Shown piece by piece: positions 9,459 through 18,964 of a DNA stretch of 64,000 nucleotides (positions are counted from its first letter, which is position 1; each line of letters opens with the position of its first letter). The notes beneath the pieces were generated by a model. It saw nothing but the letters and a program-made list of their open reading frames with translations. It had not been told where the DNA came from and ran no database searches. The position numbers were made by a program, and so were the translations under genes. Source of the stretch: CAVRXT01 sp963725655. GTDB taxonomy: Bacteria; Acidobacteriota; Terriglobia; Acidiferrales; UBA7541. The stretch covers positions 682,001 to 746,000 of the forward strand of contig CAVRYY010000003.1 in NCBI GenBank assembly GCA_963725655.1. The letters run 5' to 3'.

Positions 9459-10127
9459 TCAACGTCCCCGCGCCGTATCCGACCCCGCAGAGCGAATATC
9501 CACCACCCGAAATGTCCGCACGCCGAAACACGGCGTTTCGATCGCGTTAGTCATCGCGCCAGTCATCTCGCTCACCGTTACCAGTCCCAGCCGGCGCGCC
9601 ATATCGCGCGTCGGTGGCAATAGGTACATCAGCCAGTACAGCGGAATAGTCAGGTACGGCCAGCGGTGCCCGGGCCCCAAAACGTACCAGGGCCGCAGGA
9701 TCGTGGCATTCAATCCGCTCGCGCGGATGGCTTCCTCGCATTCCGCCTGGACCTTTTGATACGCCTTCTTCACCGGTGCCGGGTGGGCCACACTCACGTA
9801 TATGAAATTCCGCACCTGCGTCGTGAGAGCCGCGGCAATCGCCACGCGAGTGGCCGCCAGATCCACTGACCGGAATTCTTTCACTTGTGCCGGGCTCGGA
9901 TGCGAAACACTCGCCAGGTGAACAAACGTATCGCAAGGGGGGATTTTTTCCGCATATGAGGGATTCAGCGCATCCCCGGCCACCATTTCCGCTCCGGGCG
10001 CCAATTTCCGCTTGGAGCCGGGGTGAACCAACCCTCGCACCCGATGCCCACGCTCCAGCAGGCGAGGAACTAGATGCCTTCCCAGATATCCCGTTCCGCC
10101 GGTGATGAAAATCTCAGACCCTGCCAT
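9459..10127 (-). CDS. NAD(P)-binding SDR-like epimerase/NmrA-type protein
   Basis: A protein of 222 residues with an N-terminal Rossmann fold. The dinucleotide motif is TGGTGYLG (residues 9-16), followed by the VHLAS strand typical of atypical (extended) short-chain dehydrogenases. The catalytic YxxxK appears as AYQKVQ, and NATILRPWYVLGPGHRW matches the NmrA/epimerase active-site region. It is short for an extended SDR, and the C-terminal substrate domain is reduced. Such proteins act on nucleotide sugars or quinone-related substrates or serve as redox sensors; the substrate is unknown. It is convergent with the porin gene and divergent from the VOC gene. Confidence 0.82.
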   Translation of the reverse strand: MAGSEIFITGGTGYLGRHLVPRLLERGHRVRGLVHPGSKRKLAPGAEMVAGDALNPSYAEKIPPCDTFVHLASVSHPSPAQVKEFRSVDLAATRVAIAAALTTQVRNFIYVSVAHPAPVKKAYQKVQAECEEAIRASGLNATILRPWYVLGPGHRWPYLTIPLYWLMYLLPPTRDMARRLGLVTVSEMTGAMTNAIETPCFGVRTFRVVDIRSAGSDTARGR

Positions 10128-10403
10128 GTAGTCACGATCTCTTTTCGATCTTGAGTTCGATCGGGTGTACTGCGGTGATCGCGCGAGGCCTGCGTGCCCC
10201 TACCGTATATATCCCGCGCTCGATCGGCGACAACGAAATATTACACCGATGTAACGTATTGAATCCGAAACTATCTCGTACTTCGGCCCCGGCAGGCTGC
10301 CGGTTCCCTTTTTTTTTCTTAGAGACGAATCGCGCCTGCTTTGACAATATAGGGGCCACAGAGCACCGAAGTTCACGGACCGCTCAACAGGAGACACGTC
10401 CCC

Positions 10404-10865
10404 ATGACTAATCCCATTCCCGAAGGCTATCACGCGATAACCCCTTACTTGTGTATCAAAGGCGCGGCCGGCGCGATCGAATTTTACAAACGCGCCCTCG
10501 GCGCCACCGAAACCATGCGCATGCCCCATCCCGATGGCCGGGTCGCGCACGCCGAGCTCAAAATCGGCACCGCCATCATTATGCTGGCAGACGAATTTCC
10601 AGAGATGGGTGTGGTTAGTCCCAAGACCCTCGGCGGCACTCCTGTCACCCTCCACATGTACGTCCAGGATGTGGATACGCTGGTGACCAAAGCCACCGCC
10701 GAAGGGCTGAAAGTTTTGCGCCCGGTCCAGGATCAGTTTTATGGCGATCGTGGCGGAAAGTTCGAAGATCCGTACGGCCACCACTGGTGGATTGCCACTC
10801 ACAAAGAGGACGTAGCGCCGGAAGAGATGGCCAAGCGCGCCGCAGCGGCAACGTCGCCGCAGTAA
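10404..10865 (+). CDS. VOC superfamily (PhnB/glyoxalase-like) protein
   Basis: A protein of 153 residues of the vicinal oxygen chelate fold. Conserved patterns are ITPYLCIKGAAGAIEFYKRA, HAELKIGTAIIMLADE, LHMYVQDVDTLVTKA and the C-terminal FEDPYGHHWWIATH. The last matches PhnB-like glyoxalase/bleomycin-resistance relatives. The DPYGHHW motif supplies likely metal-ligand positions. The reaction is unknown; many PhnB-like members have no assigned substrate. An AGGAG ribosome site lies 10 bases before the ATG. The 276-base gap to the divergent SDR gene holds both promoters. Confidence 0.88.
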   Translation: MTNPIPEGYHAITPYLCIKGAAGAIEFYKRALGATETMRMPHPDGRVAHAELKIGTAIIMLADEFPEMGVVSPKTLGGTPVTLHMYVQDVDTLVTKATAEGLKVLRPVQDQFYGDRGGKFEDPYGHHWWIATHKEDVAPEEMAKRAAAATSPQ

Positions 10866-11061
10866 CCTTGTGCACCGAGGCGAGCAGCCTCGGCGCCGCC
10901 CGTGGCGGCCAATCATCGGTCTGGAAGGGGTGCGTCACTTCACCGCGCCCCTCCACCGAATGCGCCAGACTGCGCGGTGTTTCGCCGTAGGTGTCCGCGC
11001 TGTGGATAGGCATTGATTGGCACGCATAATTCGGATACCGTTGGCAGTTGATGAGGGAACT

Positions 11062-11397
11062 GTGAATATCCGCATGCGCAAAGCTGGCGCCGCGACCATC
11101 CTGGACCTCGAAGGCCCTCTTAAGCTGGGCGAAGCCGAAGAGGCCTTCCGTCAGAAAGTCCAAGAGTTAATGGAATCCGGTTCCACCCATATCGCCGTGA
11201 ATCTGGCCGGTGTGCCGGAAATGGATAGTTCCGGGATTGGCGCGTTGGTGAGGACGTTTACTCTGCTGAAGAAATCCGGCGGCAAATGCACCTTTTTTGC
11301 TCCGAACAAGCGCGTGCAGATGATTCTGAAAATGGTCCGCCTCGATACCATCCTCGATATCGCCGAAGATGAAGCCGCCGCACTGGCTCGCATTTAA
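11062..11397 (+). CDS. STAS-domain anti-sigma-factor antagonist
   Basis: A single STAS domain of 111 residues. The pattern ATILDLEGPLKLGEAEEAF starts the fold, and the MDSSGIGALV loop carries the serine that a partner kinase phosphorylates in SpoIIAA/RsbV-type proteins. The GTG at 11062 is chosen because it has a GAGGG ribosome site and starts right at the domain. An in-frame TTG at 11017 would add 15 residues with no similarity to the fold. In partner switching, such a protein releases a sigma factor or other target when dephosphorylated by a PP2C-type phosphatase. A receiver/PP2C protein is encoded 32 kb away at 43681; whether they work together is unknown. No anti-sigma kinase is adjacent. 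Confidence 0.87.
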   Translation: MNIRMRKAGAATILDLEGPLKLGEAEEAFRQKVQELMESGSTHIAVNLAGVPEMDSSGIGALVRTFTLLKKSGGKCTFFAPNKRVQMILKMVRLDTILDIAEDEAAALARI

Positions 11398-11410
11398 CCC
11401 CGCCGCCCGT

Positions 11411-12748
11411 CTACCGCAACGCACCCACCTGAAAGTTCAGAACCGCCACCTGCGCTTGATAATCGTACCGCGCGCTGGCTTGCTGGATTTCCGCGCCGGT
11501 CTTGTTGAGTTGTGCCTGGCTGAGTTCGATGATCGAACTCAGCCCCAGGTGATAACGCGAATCCGCCAGTTCCAATGCTCGCGAGGCTTGATTGAATAAT
11601 TGGTCGGTCACCGCCAGCCGTTGGTATGCCGAATTCGCGTTGAGCCAGGAAGTGCGCACGTCGCGGACCACCTGGTTCTGCAATTCGTGCAGGTCTTGCT
11701 GCTGCGCTTGTGCCCGCGCGGTGGCCTCGGCGCGCAGCGACGAATATAGGCGCCCATTGAAAATCGGAATATTTACGTTGAACCCAGCGGCGGCGTAGCG
11801 GCTGCCCAATTCCTCCTGGCGATAGGGCGTCAGCCCCGCAACGCCCGCCGCGCTGATCGTCGGCAGTGACAGATCGCGTTCGGCGGCCGCGTAGCTCTGC
11901 GCCGCGTTCACGTCCAATTGCTGGCCGATCAATTCGGGGCGATTGTGCAGCGCCTGCTGAATCAGGCCCGCCAGATCCGCGGGAGGCGCATTCGCGCCGT
12001 CGCCGGGCTCGATCAAAGCAAACGCTCGCTGATCCGCAAAGCCAAGCGCATCCGAGAGCGCCGCGTATGACGCGTCCACATCGTTTTGCGCCTGGATCAA
12101 AAGTAATTGCGACTGCGACAAATCGACGTTGGCGAAGCTGACGTCCAATCCGGATTTCAATTTGTTCTTTTCCAGCGCACCCACCTGATCGGACACTAGT
12201 TGGCGCTCTTTCACCGTTTCCTGTGCTACCTTCAGCACCGCCTGCGATCTCAAGACCCCGAAGTAGGCCTGGTCCACTCCCAACAAGACTTGCGCACGCG
12301 TGGTCACCACATTTTCCTTTTGCGCTTGCGCGTGGAGGTTCGAGCTCTTCACCAGCTCATGGGTCCGCCCGAAGTCCGTTAGCACCTGGCTCACCGCGAG
12401 TCCGTTCGAGTAGCGGTCGTAGACGATCGGGTTGTTCAGCCCCCCGGCCGCTATGCGGCTGTTCGTTTCCGATTCCACTCCCGTTAGGCTCGCGCTCGCC
12501 GTCGGATAATATGCCGCCCGCGCTTCCCGCACCTGCGCCGACGCCGCCGTAGCAAGGCTTTCCGACGATTGAATTCGCGGATGATTCTGGATGGCCATCC
12601 GCTCGGCATCCGGCAGGGACAGCCGCTCGGGCGCCGAAGCAGTAGCTGTCGTCGATGACGGCGGAGTCGTGGGGGATGGCGCTTGAGCCAAACAGGTGCC
12701 CGCGCTGAGCGCAGCCAGAATCGCTACGGCAATTTTCTTCCGCATCAT
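11411..12748 (-). CDS. TolC-family outer-membrane efflux protein
   Basis: An outer-membrane channel protein of about 445 residues with a signal peptide (AAVAILAALSAGTCLAQ region) and two OEP repeats. Typical stretches are LSLPDAERMAIQNHPRIQ, VREARAAYYPTASASLTG, FNVNIPIFNGRLYSSLRAEA and the C-terminal ELADSRYHLGLSSIIELSQA. It is the last gene of the efflux operon. The ATG at 12748 overlaps the stop of the RND gene by 4 bases (ATGA), and a GGAGGAG ribosome site lies within that gene's end. An in-frame second ATG follows at once. It would form the outer conduit of the tripartite pump. Confidence 0.93.
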   Translation of the reverse strand: MMRKKIAVAILAALSAGTCLAQAPSPTTPPSSTTATASAPERLSLPDAERMAIQNHPRIQSSESLATAASAQVREARAAYYPTASASLTGVESETNSRIAAGGLNNPIVYDRYSNGLAVSQVLTDFGRTHELVKSSNLHAQAQKENVVTTRAQVLLGVDQAYFGVLRSQAVLKVAQETVKERQLVSDQVGALEKNKLKSGLDVSFANVDLSQSQLLLIQAQNDVDASYAALSDALGFADQRAFALIEPGDGANAPPADLAGLIQQALHNRPELIGQQLDVNAAQSYAAAERDLSLPTISAAGVAGLTPYRQEELGSRYAAAGFNVNIPIFNGRLYSSLRAEATARAQAQQQDLHELQNQVVRDVRTSWLNANSAYQRLAVTDQLFNQASRALELADSRYHLGLSSIIELSQAQLNKTGAEIQQASARYDYQAQVAVLNFQVGALR

Positions 12749-15700
12749 GAATTCTCCTCCACAACCACCAGTGAGCTGGGAGCCGGGCTGCGGCCATACA
12801 CCATCAGATAAGCCGCGGGCACCACGAAGATCGTCAACGCGATCGAGACCATCAGCCCTCCGATGATCACCCGCGCCAAGGGCGCGTACGCTTCGCTGCC
12901 CGTTTCCAGCTTCAGCGCCATTGGCAGCAGTCCCACCACCGTTGCCAGCGAAGTCATCAGAATCGGCCGCAACCGGATCCGGCACGCATTGGCTACCGCC
13001 TCGCGCACGCTCAACCCTTCCGCGCGCAATCCATTCGCGAAATCTACGATCAAAATACTGTTAGACACCACCATCCCGGTGAGCATCACCACCCCCATCA
13101 ACGACTGCACGTTCAGCGTGGTATCCGTAAATGCCAGCGTTAGGATCACTCCCACGATTCCCGTGGGCACCGCCAGCACGATCAGCAGCGGATCGATGAA
13201 GGAAGCAAATTGCGCTACCTGGATCAGGTACACCAGCAGGATCGCCAGCAGCAGGCCGTATCCGAAACTTCGGAACGATGTCTGCATGGTCACCACCAAT
13301 CCCCGAACGTTGATGCGCATGTTCGGCGGAATTTTGGTTTCCTTGATCAGCTTGGCGATTTCCGCCGCCGGTTTTCCCAGATCCTCCCCGGTCGGCGCTA
13401 CATACAAATCGATGGTTCGCTGCAACTGGTAGTGATCCACTTCGGTGGGGGTCTGAATGAATCCGATGTCCGCCACTTGTTCCAGAACTGTTGGCGTAGC
13501 GTGGTTGGCTGCTCGCAGCGGCATCATTTTCAGATCCTCGAGCGTCTTCACCTGGTTTTCCGGGTACTGCACGGTGACGAAGTAATTGTTTCCGGTCTTT
13601 GGATCCACCCAATAGCTTGGCGCGATCATCGCGTCCGAGGTGAGCGCAGTGATCAGGTTGTCGATCACTTCCTGCGGGCTCAGTCCCAGTTCCGCCGCGC
13701 GGGCCCGGTTGACGTTCACCTGCAACGCCGGGTAATCCATATCCTGCGGAATATAAGTGTCCGCGACGCCCCGCATCTTTTTGATCTTGCCGGCCAGGTC
13801 GTGCGCTATCCGATCCGCCGCCAGCATGTCCATGCCGCTCACCTGGATGTCGATCGGCGCCGGCGCACCCTGGTTCAGCACTGCATCCACCAGCCCTCCG
13901 GATTGGAAATAGGTGCGCAATTGTGGCAGTTCGGTGCTGATTCGCTGGCGCACTCGCCGCATGTATTCATAGCTTCCCACGCGGTGCTCCGGATTCAGCC
14001 CCACCTGCACGAAAGCCGTATGCATCCCGGAGTTCGGCGTAAACAGCGCGGAAAGATCCGCCATCACCCCGATGTTGGAAACGATGGTGTTCAAATCGCC
14101 TGGCGCCACCACCTGGCGGACGATATCCTCCACCCGAGCCACATCCCCCTCGGTCAGTTCCAGGCGCGTCCCGGTGGGTGCTTTCAAATTGATGATGAAT
14201 TGCCCGGCATCCGCTCGTGGAAAGAAAGCCACGCCTATCAGCGGATAAAGCGCAAAGCTCAAAACAAATATCGCCAGGAACCCCACCACTACCAGCCGTG
14301 GACGATCCAGCGCCTTGGCTATCCACCCATCGTAGATTTCAAGCATTCGTTCGAACTTCGCGTTGAAACCGACGTGAAACCGCGCGCCCCATGACGTCTC
14401 TGTGCCTACATGTCCGCGAACCTCTCTCCCGCGGAACACTCGCGCGCAGTACAGCGGCACCACCGTCACCGCCACGAAGTAGGAAGCGGCGAGCGCCAGC
14501 ACCACCGCCAGCGCCAGCGCGCCGAACAGATACTTGCTCACCCCGTACAGCAGCGTTACCGGGAAAAACACCACGCAAGCGGTCAACATGATCGCCAGCA
14601 CCGCCAGCGACACTTCGTTCGCTCCATTTTTCGCCGCGGTGTCCGCATCCTCGCCCAGCTCCATGTGCCGGAAAATATTCTCGAGTACCACCACCGAGTC
14701 ATCGATCAACCGCGAAAATGCCAGCGCCAGTCCGCTCAGCACCATGCTGTCGATCGACTTTCCGCCCAGATGCAGCAGGAAGAAAGCCACCATCACCGAA
14801 ATCGGAATCGAAAGAAACACTGCCATCGTGGCGCGAAAGCTGCCCAGGAATATCAGGATCAGGATCGCCGTGAGAAACAGCCCGGTGCCGCCCTCACGCA
14901 TCACCGTCGAAATGGCCTGCTTGACGAATAGCGACTGGTCGAACTCCACATGGGTTTTCAACTGCGGTGGAATGTCCCGCAAATTCTTGATCGCCGCGCG
15001 GACCCCGTTAACCACCGCGATGGTGTTGGTGTCTCCCCCCTGTTTCAAAATCGGCACGTAAACCGATTTCTGCCCGTTCACTCGCACCATGTTGTACTGC
15101 GTGTACGCGCCGTCCACCGCTTTGCCCACATCCGAGATGAAAACCGACTTCTCCCCTTCGGTCTTGATCGGAATGCCGTTCAGCGCCGCCACGTCCGGCA
15201 CCTGCGCGTTGGTGTAAATGTTGTAGTCCATCGGGCCGATGCGCACATCGCCCGCCGGCAAAATTGTGTTCGATGCATCCGTGGCCCGCACCACATCCAT
15301 CGGACTCAATTGGTGCGCCTGCAATTTCAACGGATCGACGTACACCATCACCTGCCGGTAGCGCCCGCCGTACGGCGGCGGAACAGTCGCCCCCGGCACC
15401 CCCGCGATTTGATTCCGGATTTGATATTGCAGGTAATCGTGTAGCTGCGTCTCGTTCAGCCCGTTGCCTTCCACTGTGAGCAGGCAGACCGGCAAGCTCG
15501 ATGCGTCCACCTTCAGCACCACCGGAGGCAACGTGCCTTGCGGCAGACGTCGCAGGTCGGCCATCGCCAGGTTTGAAATTTGCGTCACGTCGGCGTTGGC
15601 GTCGCTGCCCGGCTGGAAAAAGATCTTAATCAGGCTCACTCCGCTCATCGAACGCGATTCCATGTGATCGATGCCGCTGCCCAGCGTGAAAAATCTTTCG

Positions 15701-15894
15701 AACGTGTCGGTAATGTCCGCCTCGATCTGTTCCGGCGGCATGCCGTTGTAAAACGTGGCCACCAGCACTACTGGTATGTTGATCGGCGGGAACATATCCA
15801 CCGGCATCTGCACCACGCTGGTCAGTCCCAGCACCATAATGAGCAGACACCCCACGATGATGAGATAGGGATGACGCAGCGAGAAGGTTGGCAT
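12745..15894 (-). CDS. RND efflux transporter permease (AcrB/MdtB-like)
   Basis: Inner-membrane pump subunit of 1049 residues, the normal length of the family, with 12 expected membrane helices and two large periplasmic loops. It starts with the conserved FSLRHPYLIIVGCLL helix. The proton-relay aspartates sit in the SRLIDDSVVVLENIFRHME segment of TM4. Further family patterns are GRYRQVMVYVDPLKL, VGVAFFPRADAGQF, and the C-terminal half GIVGVILTLAFTDTTLNVQS...IVDFANGLRAEG. Residues flanking the DD pair (AFSRLIDD) differ from the usual GLLVDD. The start codon overlaps the adaptor stop by one base (TAATG), and the stop overlaps the TolC start. No metal-binding Met cluster was obvious, so an HAE-type or unassigned substrate is more likely than copper; this is weak inference. 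Confidence 0.95.
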   Translation of the reverse strand: MPTFSLRHPYLIIVGCLLIMVLGLTSVVQMPVDMFPPINIPVVLVATFYNGMPPEQIEADITDTFERFFTLGSGIDHMESRSMSGVSLIKIFFQPGSDANADVTQISNLAMADLRRLPQGTLPPVVLKVDASSLPVCLLTVEGNGLNETQLHDYLQYQIRNQIAGVPGATVPPPYGGRYRQVMVYVDPLKLQAHQLSPMDVVRATDASNTILPAGDVRIGPMDYNIYTNAQVPDVAALNGIPIKTEGEKSVFISDVGKAVDGAYTQYNMVRVNGQKSVYVPILKQGGDTNTIAVVNGVRAAIKNLRDIPPQLKTHVEFDQSLFVKQAISTVMREGGTGLFLTAILILIFLGSFRATMAVFLSIPISVMVAFFLLHLGGKSIDSMVLSGLALAFSRLIDDSVVVLENIFRHMELGEDADTAAKNGANEVSLAVLAIMLTACVVFFPVTLLYGVSKYLFGALALAVVLALAASYFVAVTVVPLYCARVFRGREVRGHVGTETSWGARFHVGFNAKFERMLEIYDGWIAKALDRPRLVVVGFLAIFVLSFALYPLIGVAFFPRADAGQFIINLKAPTGTRLELTEGDVARVEDIVRQVVAPGDLNTIVSNIGVMADLSALFTPNSGMHTAFVQVGLNPEHRVGSYEYMRRVRQRISTELPQLRTYFQSGGLVDAVLNQGAPAPIDIQVSGMDMLAADRIAHDLAGKIKKMRGVADTYIPQDMDYPALQVNVNRARAAELGLSPQEVIDNLITALTSDAMIAPSYWVDPKTGNNYFVTVQYPENQVKTLEDLKMMPLRAANHATPTVLEQVADIGFIQTPTEVDHYQLQRTIDLYVAPTGEDLGKPAAEIAKLIKETKIPPNMRINVRGLVVTMQTSFRSFGYGLLLAILLVYLIQVAQFASFIDPLLIVLAVPTGIVGVILTLAFTDTTLNVQSLMGVVMLTGMVVSNSILIVDFANGLRAEGLSVREAVANACRIRLRPILMTSLATVVGLLPMALKLETGSEAYAPLARVIIGGLMVSIALTIFVVPAAYLMVYGRSPAPSSLVVVEENS

Positions 15895-17153
15895 TATTGT
15901 TCCATCTCCGACGCCGGGATCACTCGCGGCGTCACTCGCTGGCCCGCTTTGTATTCACCTTGTTCGCCAAATATCACCCGATCGCCCTCATTCACTCCGG
16001 ACACGATTTCGATTTTCGTCGCGGTCTGTTGGCCCAGCGCCACCTCCCGTGGCTGCACCACGTTGTCCGCGCCCACCACCAGCACCGTGCCGCGCACTTG
16101 CCCCGCGGGCGACGTCGCGGATGCGTCTCCATTGATGTGCACCGCCTGCACCGGCAGCGTCAAAACGTTCTGCGCCTGCACCAGCGGTAGTTCCACTGAG
16201 GCATACATTCCGGGAACCAGTTCGCCCTTGGGGTTCGGCACGTGTACCTCCACGTGCATGGTTCGCGTTTGCGTATCGATCAGGTCCGAGAGCCGCACGA
16301 TTTTTCCGCTGAACGTCCGGTTCAGCGCGCTCACCTTCACTTGTACCGTTTGATCCATCCGCACGTCAGGAACCGCCCGCTCCGGCAGCGGTATCACCAG
16401 CCGCAGCAAATCGTTCTGCGAAAGGTGGCACAGCGCTTGGTCGCCCTTATTCGAAGACGTCCCCGCCGGCAACAATGCTCCGGTATAAGCGTCGATGCTG
16501 GTCACCACGCCCTCGAAGGGCGCGGTAATTCGCGTGTAATCGAATAGTGCTTTGTCTTTTTCCAGGTTGGCCTTCGCCGATAGAATCGATTCTTCGGCCG
16601 CGGACTGGGCGTCCTTGGCTGCCGATACGCCGGCACTCGCTTCCAGGTCTTTCCCTTGCGCCTGATCGATCTCCTCCTGCGCCACCAGTTCCGGACGCGA
16701 CTTCTGCACGTCCGCCAGCCGCGTGTAGGAAATGTGCGCCACGCTATAGGCCGATTGCGCCCGCTGCTTTTCCTCTTTCGCGCGCTCCAGATCGTGTTCG
16801 TTGTGCCGCACCGCCGCTTCGTCCTCTTGGATCTGCTGCCCCAGCTCGGGTACCTCCAGCACCGCCAGCACTTGCCCTTGCTTCACGTGCGATCCCCAGT
16901 CCACTTCCAGCTTCCGGATGTACCCGGAAACTTTCGCGTAGACCTCGATTTCCTGGAATGGCTGAAACTCCGACGCGATTTCCAAGGTGCTCGCCAGGTT
17001 TTCGCGCGTCACCTTCACCACTCCCGCGCTCGGCGCCGCGTTGGCTTTATCGCGGTCGCCGCTGCAGCCTCCCAATAAAATCGCCGCCGCAAAAAGCGCG
17101 AGCGCGCCGCCGCGCAAGGTTCGCGGCCAAATGATCCACGTCTGGGCTCTCAT
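15894..17153 (-). CDS. RND periplasmic adaptor (membrane fusion protein), lipoprotein
   Basis: Adaptor of 419 residues. A signal sequence ends in the lipobox LLGG-C (near residue 30), so it is probably a lipoprotein. The lipoyl half-motifs (IEVYAKVSGYIRKLEVDWGSHVKQG and ITAPFEGVVTSI) flank an alpha-helical hairpin of about 90 residues. A beta-barrel domain and membrane-proximal domain follow (LVPGMYASVELPLVQ, KIEIVSGVNEGDRVI). It is the first gene of the tripartite operon and is joined to the permease gene by a one-base overlap. A small membrane protein gene lies about 100 bases upstream on the same strand. Confidence 0.94.
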   Translation of the reverse strand: MRAQTWIIWPRTLRGGALALFAAAILLGGCSGDRDKANAAPSAGVVKVTRENLASTLEIASEFQPFQEIEVYAKVSGYIRKLEVDWGSHVKQGQVLAVLEVPELGQQIQEDEAAVRHNEHDLERAKEEKQRAQSAYSVAHISYTRLADVQKSRPELVAQEEIDQAQGKDLEASAGVSAAKDAQSAAEESILSAKANLEKDKALFDYTRITAPFEGVVTSIDAYTGALLPAGTSSNKGDQALCHLSQNDLLRLVIPLPERAVPDVRMDQTVQVKVSALNRTFSGKIVRLSDLIDTQTRTMHVEVHVPNPKGELVPGMYASVELPLVQAQNVLTLPVQAVHINGDASATSPAGQVRGTVLVVGADNVVQPREVALGQQTATKIEIVSGVNEGDRVIFGEQGEYKAGQRVTPRVIPASEMEQ

Positions 17154-17255
17154 AGTTTCACTCGATTCAGAAAGAAATCACCGCGAGCCCGTGACGTACA
17201 ATCGCTTTCCGGCTCGCGATGTGGTTTGTCTTGGTTACGGCTGAACACAGGACGG

Positions 17256-17579
17256 CTAGGAGAGGAACAAAGCAGGAGGAGAACGATGTTGCAAGCTGAG
17301 CGTCAATCCCAGTAGCTGGATGACAGGCGGTGGCGGCGGCTCACGCCGAACCGATTCGCACTTTGGTTCGGGCGGAACGATTTCGGTGGCGGCTTCTACG
17401 GGTGCGCAATCGCAGGTAGCCGGCGCATGCGCAACGTCCATCTTGTTAGACATCGCCGCGTGCGCGATTGGGTCGCCCTGCGGAAAATACTGCCCAAACT
17501 TTAGCGTCGCGGCAAATCCCACCAGCAGTATCAACAGCAGCACCACCGCAATCTTAGCGACAGCCCTGCCCGAGCGCAT
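17256..17579 (-). CDS. Small single-pass membrane protein, unknown function
   Basis: A protein of 107 residues from the ATG at 17579 (127 from a GTG at 17639). One strong membrane helix (IAVVLLLILLVGFAATL) near the N-terminus is followed by a periplasmic tail. The tail has a CDC pair, a run of five prolines and the end HRSPPALFLS. I do not recognise a family. The short Pro-rich tail ending in an RxPPAL-like pattern resembles small proteins sometimes found beside metal-efflux operons, a weak resemblance only. It lies 102 bases upstream of the efflux operon in the same direction, so it could be its first gene or a regulator of the pump. No good ribosome site was seen, so the call is tentative. 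Confidence 0.4.
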   Translation of the reverse strand: MRSGRAVAKIAVVLLLILLVGFAATLKFGQYFPQGDPIAHAAMSNKMDVAHAPATCDCAPVEAATEIVPPEPKCESVRREPPPPPVIQLLGLTLSLQHRSPPALFLS

Positions 17580-17827
17580 GCGAAGCCCGTCAGAATCGCG
17601 AATTGGCGAGTTGCTTCTCAAGTGACAATTCCCAATCACGGCACGATAATAGCACCGATCCCCAGGTGGTCTCGCGCCGTCCAGCCCAGAAGTTCCACCC
17701 TGCCACTAAGATACAAAAACCGCGCGCATGGATGCATCGTCCCACGATCCGATGCTGGCAATGGCGAAAACTCGAACCACAGAATCTCCGCGATCTCCAA
17801 AAATGTTCTGGGTGGTAAGCGAAGCAA

Positions 17828-17972
17828 GGTGGACAGTGTCGATTTCAGACCTGGGTTCTCTACGTTTTGACTTGGCTGAGCGAAGCGAAGTGGGTGTCCC
17901 AGGTGTCGGTTTCACACCTGGGTTCTCTACGTTCTTGACTGGTTGAGCCTGGGTCCTCTACGCCTGACTTGG
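17828..17972 (+). repeat. Dispersed hairpin repeat, copy A (tandem, degenerate)
   Basis: One full copy (17876-17942) with a partial copy on each side. The core is an imperfect inverted repeat, CCCAGGTGT...ACACCTGGG, preceded by CTGAGCGAAGCGAAGTGGGTG and followed by TTCTCTACGTT and TTGACT. Copies B (33731-33813) and C (51015-51098, opposite strand) match it closely. It lies just beyond the 3' end of the metallo-hydrolase gene. The rest of the 350-base gap (17640-17993) shows no gene. Confidence 0.85.
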
Positions 17973-17993
17973 CTTCGTTTGGGTACCGCCGTT

Positions 17994-18881
17994 CTACGGT
18001 TTCAGGTTCTTGTCATTCGGTGATTCTACGGCCTCGCCCATCTGGTTAAGGGTGGTTGTGACCACAGATTGTTGCGCCAGCCGGTCCGCGCCTTCCGGAT
18101 CGTGCGACGGCAAATAAACCAGCGGCCGCTCCGCCGCGAGAGCCAGGATCCGGCTCATTGTCTGCTGTGAAACCGCCTCATCCGGACTTATGCCGTCCAC
18201 TTTTCCCGCAAGCAGTAAGCCCTGGTTATAACTGGTGTCTCCGGCAAGAAAGACCGAAGGCGAACCGCACACCACCACCGACACATGATCCGGCGTATGC
18301 CCGGGCGTAGGAATGACCAGCACGTCGCCGGCCTTAGTGAGCGGCATACTCTGCGGAAACGGCCCCAGCGCGCGATCGTCGAATCGAATCGCTTCAGGCT
18401 CCCACCACTTCGGCCAGCGGTGCGGCAAGTAACCCTGCACCTTCCCCCCAAATCCGCCGGCTCGCCGCAACTCTCCCGGCGCCACCCAGGTCTTGCTCCC
18501 CGAGAGATGAATCAGCCCTCCCGCGTGATCGGTATGCAGATGCGTGATCACCACCTGCCGCACGTCGCGGTTACCAATTCCCAGCGCGCGAAGCTGCGGC
18601 CCGATTTCCTCCTCCGGTTGCACCGAAAACCGCGCCGCACGCCGATAGAACGGGTGCCACCTGGGGTGGTACCCCCTCTCATGCACCCGAGCGGTTTCCC
18701 CGGTATCCACCACAATAATTCCCTCAGGATGATCGATCACCCACGCGTAGATCGGGAGCCAATCCGACCACTCATCGTCCGTCAGTACGTGCACCGTTCG
18801 CGCCAACCCTTTGCCGCGCCCTTCCATCTGGGCAAGCTTCACCTTCACCAGGCCGGTACGAATTGCATGGATCGTAGCCAT
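17994..18881 (-). CDS. Metallo-beta-lactamase fold hydrolase, N-acyl homoserine lactonase-like
   Basis: A protein of 295 residues with the metallo-beta-lactamase metal motif HLHTDHAGG, a third ligand in PTPGHTPDH, an aspartate in FLAGDTSY and a final ligand in LPSHDPEGA. This pattern and the order of elements (IDHPEGIIVVDTGE near the N-terminus) match the AttM/AiiB-type lactonase group. Substrate specificity cannot be proven: members also cleave other lactones or esters. The ATG at 18881 is preferred because GAGGA lies 7 bases upstream; the ATG at 18887 would leave no spacing. No LuxI or LuxR gene is in the window. The gene lies 84 bases downstream of the first Ser/Thr kinase on the same strand. 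Confidence 0.85.
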   Translation of the reverse strand: MATIHAIRTGLVKVKLAQMEGRGKGLARTVHVLTDDEWSDWLPIYAWVIDHPEGIIVVDTGETARVHERGYHPRWHPFYRRAARFSVQPEEEIGPQLRALGIGNRDVRQVVITHLHTDHAGGLIHLSGSKTWVAPGELRRAGGFGGKVQGYLPHRWPKWWEPEAIRFDDRALGPFPQSMPLTKAGDVLVIPTPGHTPDHVSVVVCGSPSVFLAGDTSYNQGLLLAGKVDGISPDEAVSQQTMSRILALAAERPLVYLPSHDPEGADRLAQQSVVTTTLNQMGEAVESPNDKNLKP

Positions 18882-18964
18882 CGTCATTCCTCAGGTCGTA
18901 AGCGTCGGCCGTTCGATTGACTTGATGTTGGTGCGGAGCGCCGGTGAAGCGGCCGGCGCGGGAA

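Noticed and set aside
10340..10370. TTGACA before the VOC gene as a -35 element
   Set aside because: No -10 element lies at a suitable distance downstream.
13210..14394. 394-codon plus-strand frame rich in His and Arg
   Set aside because: Mirror of the RND permease gene; the composition is typical of the antisense of GC-rich coding DNA.
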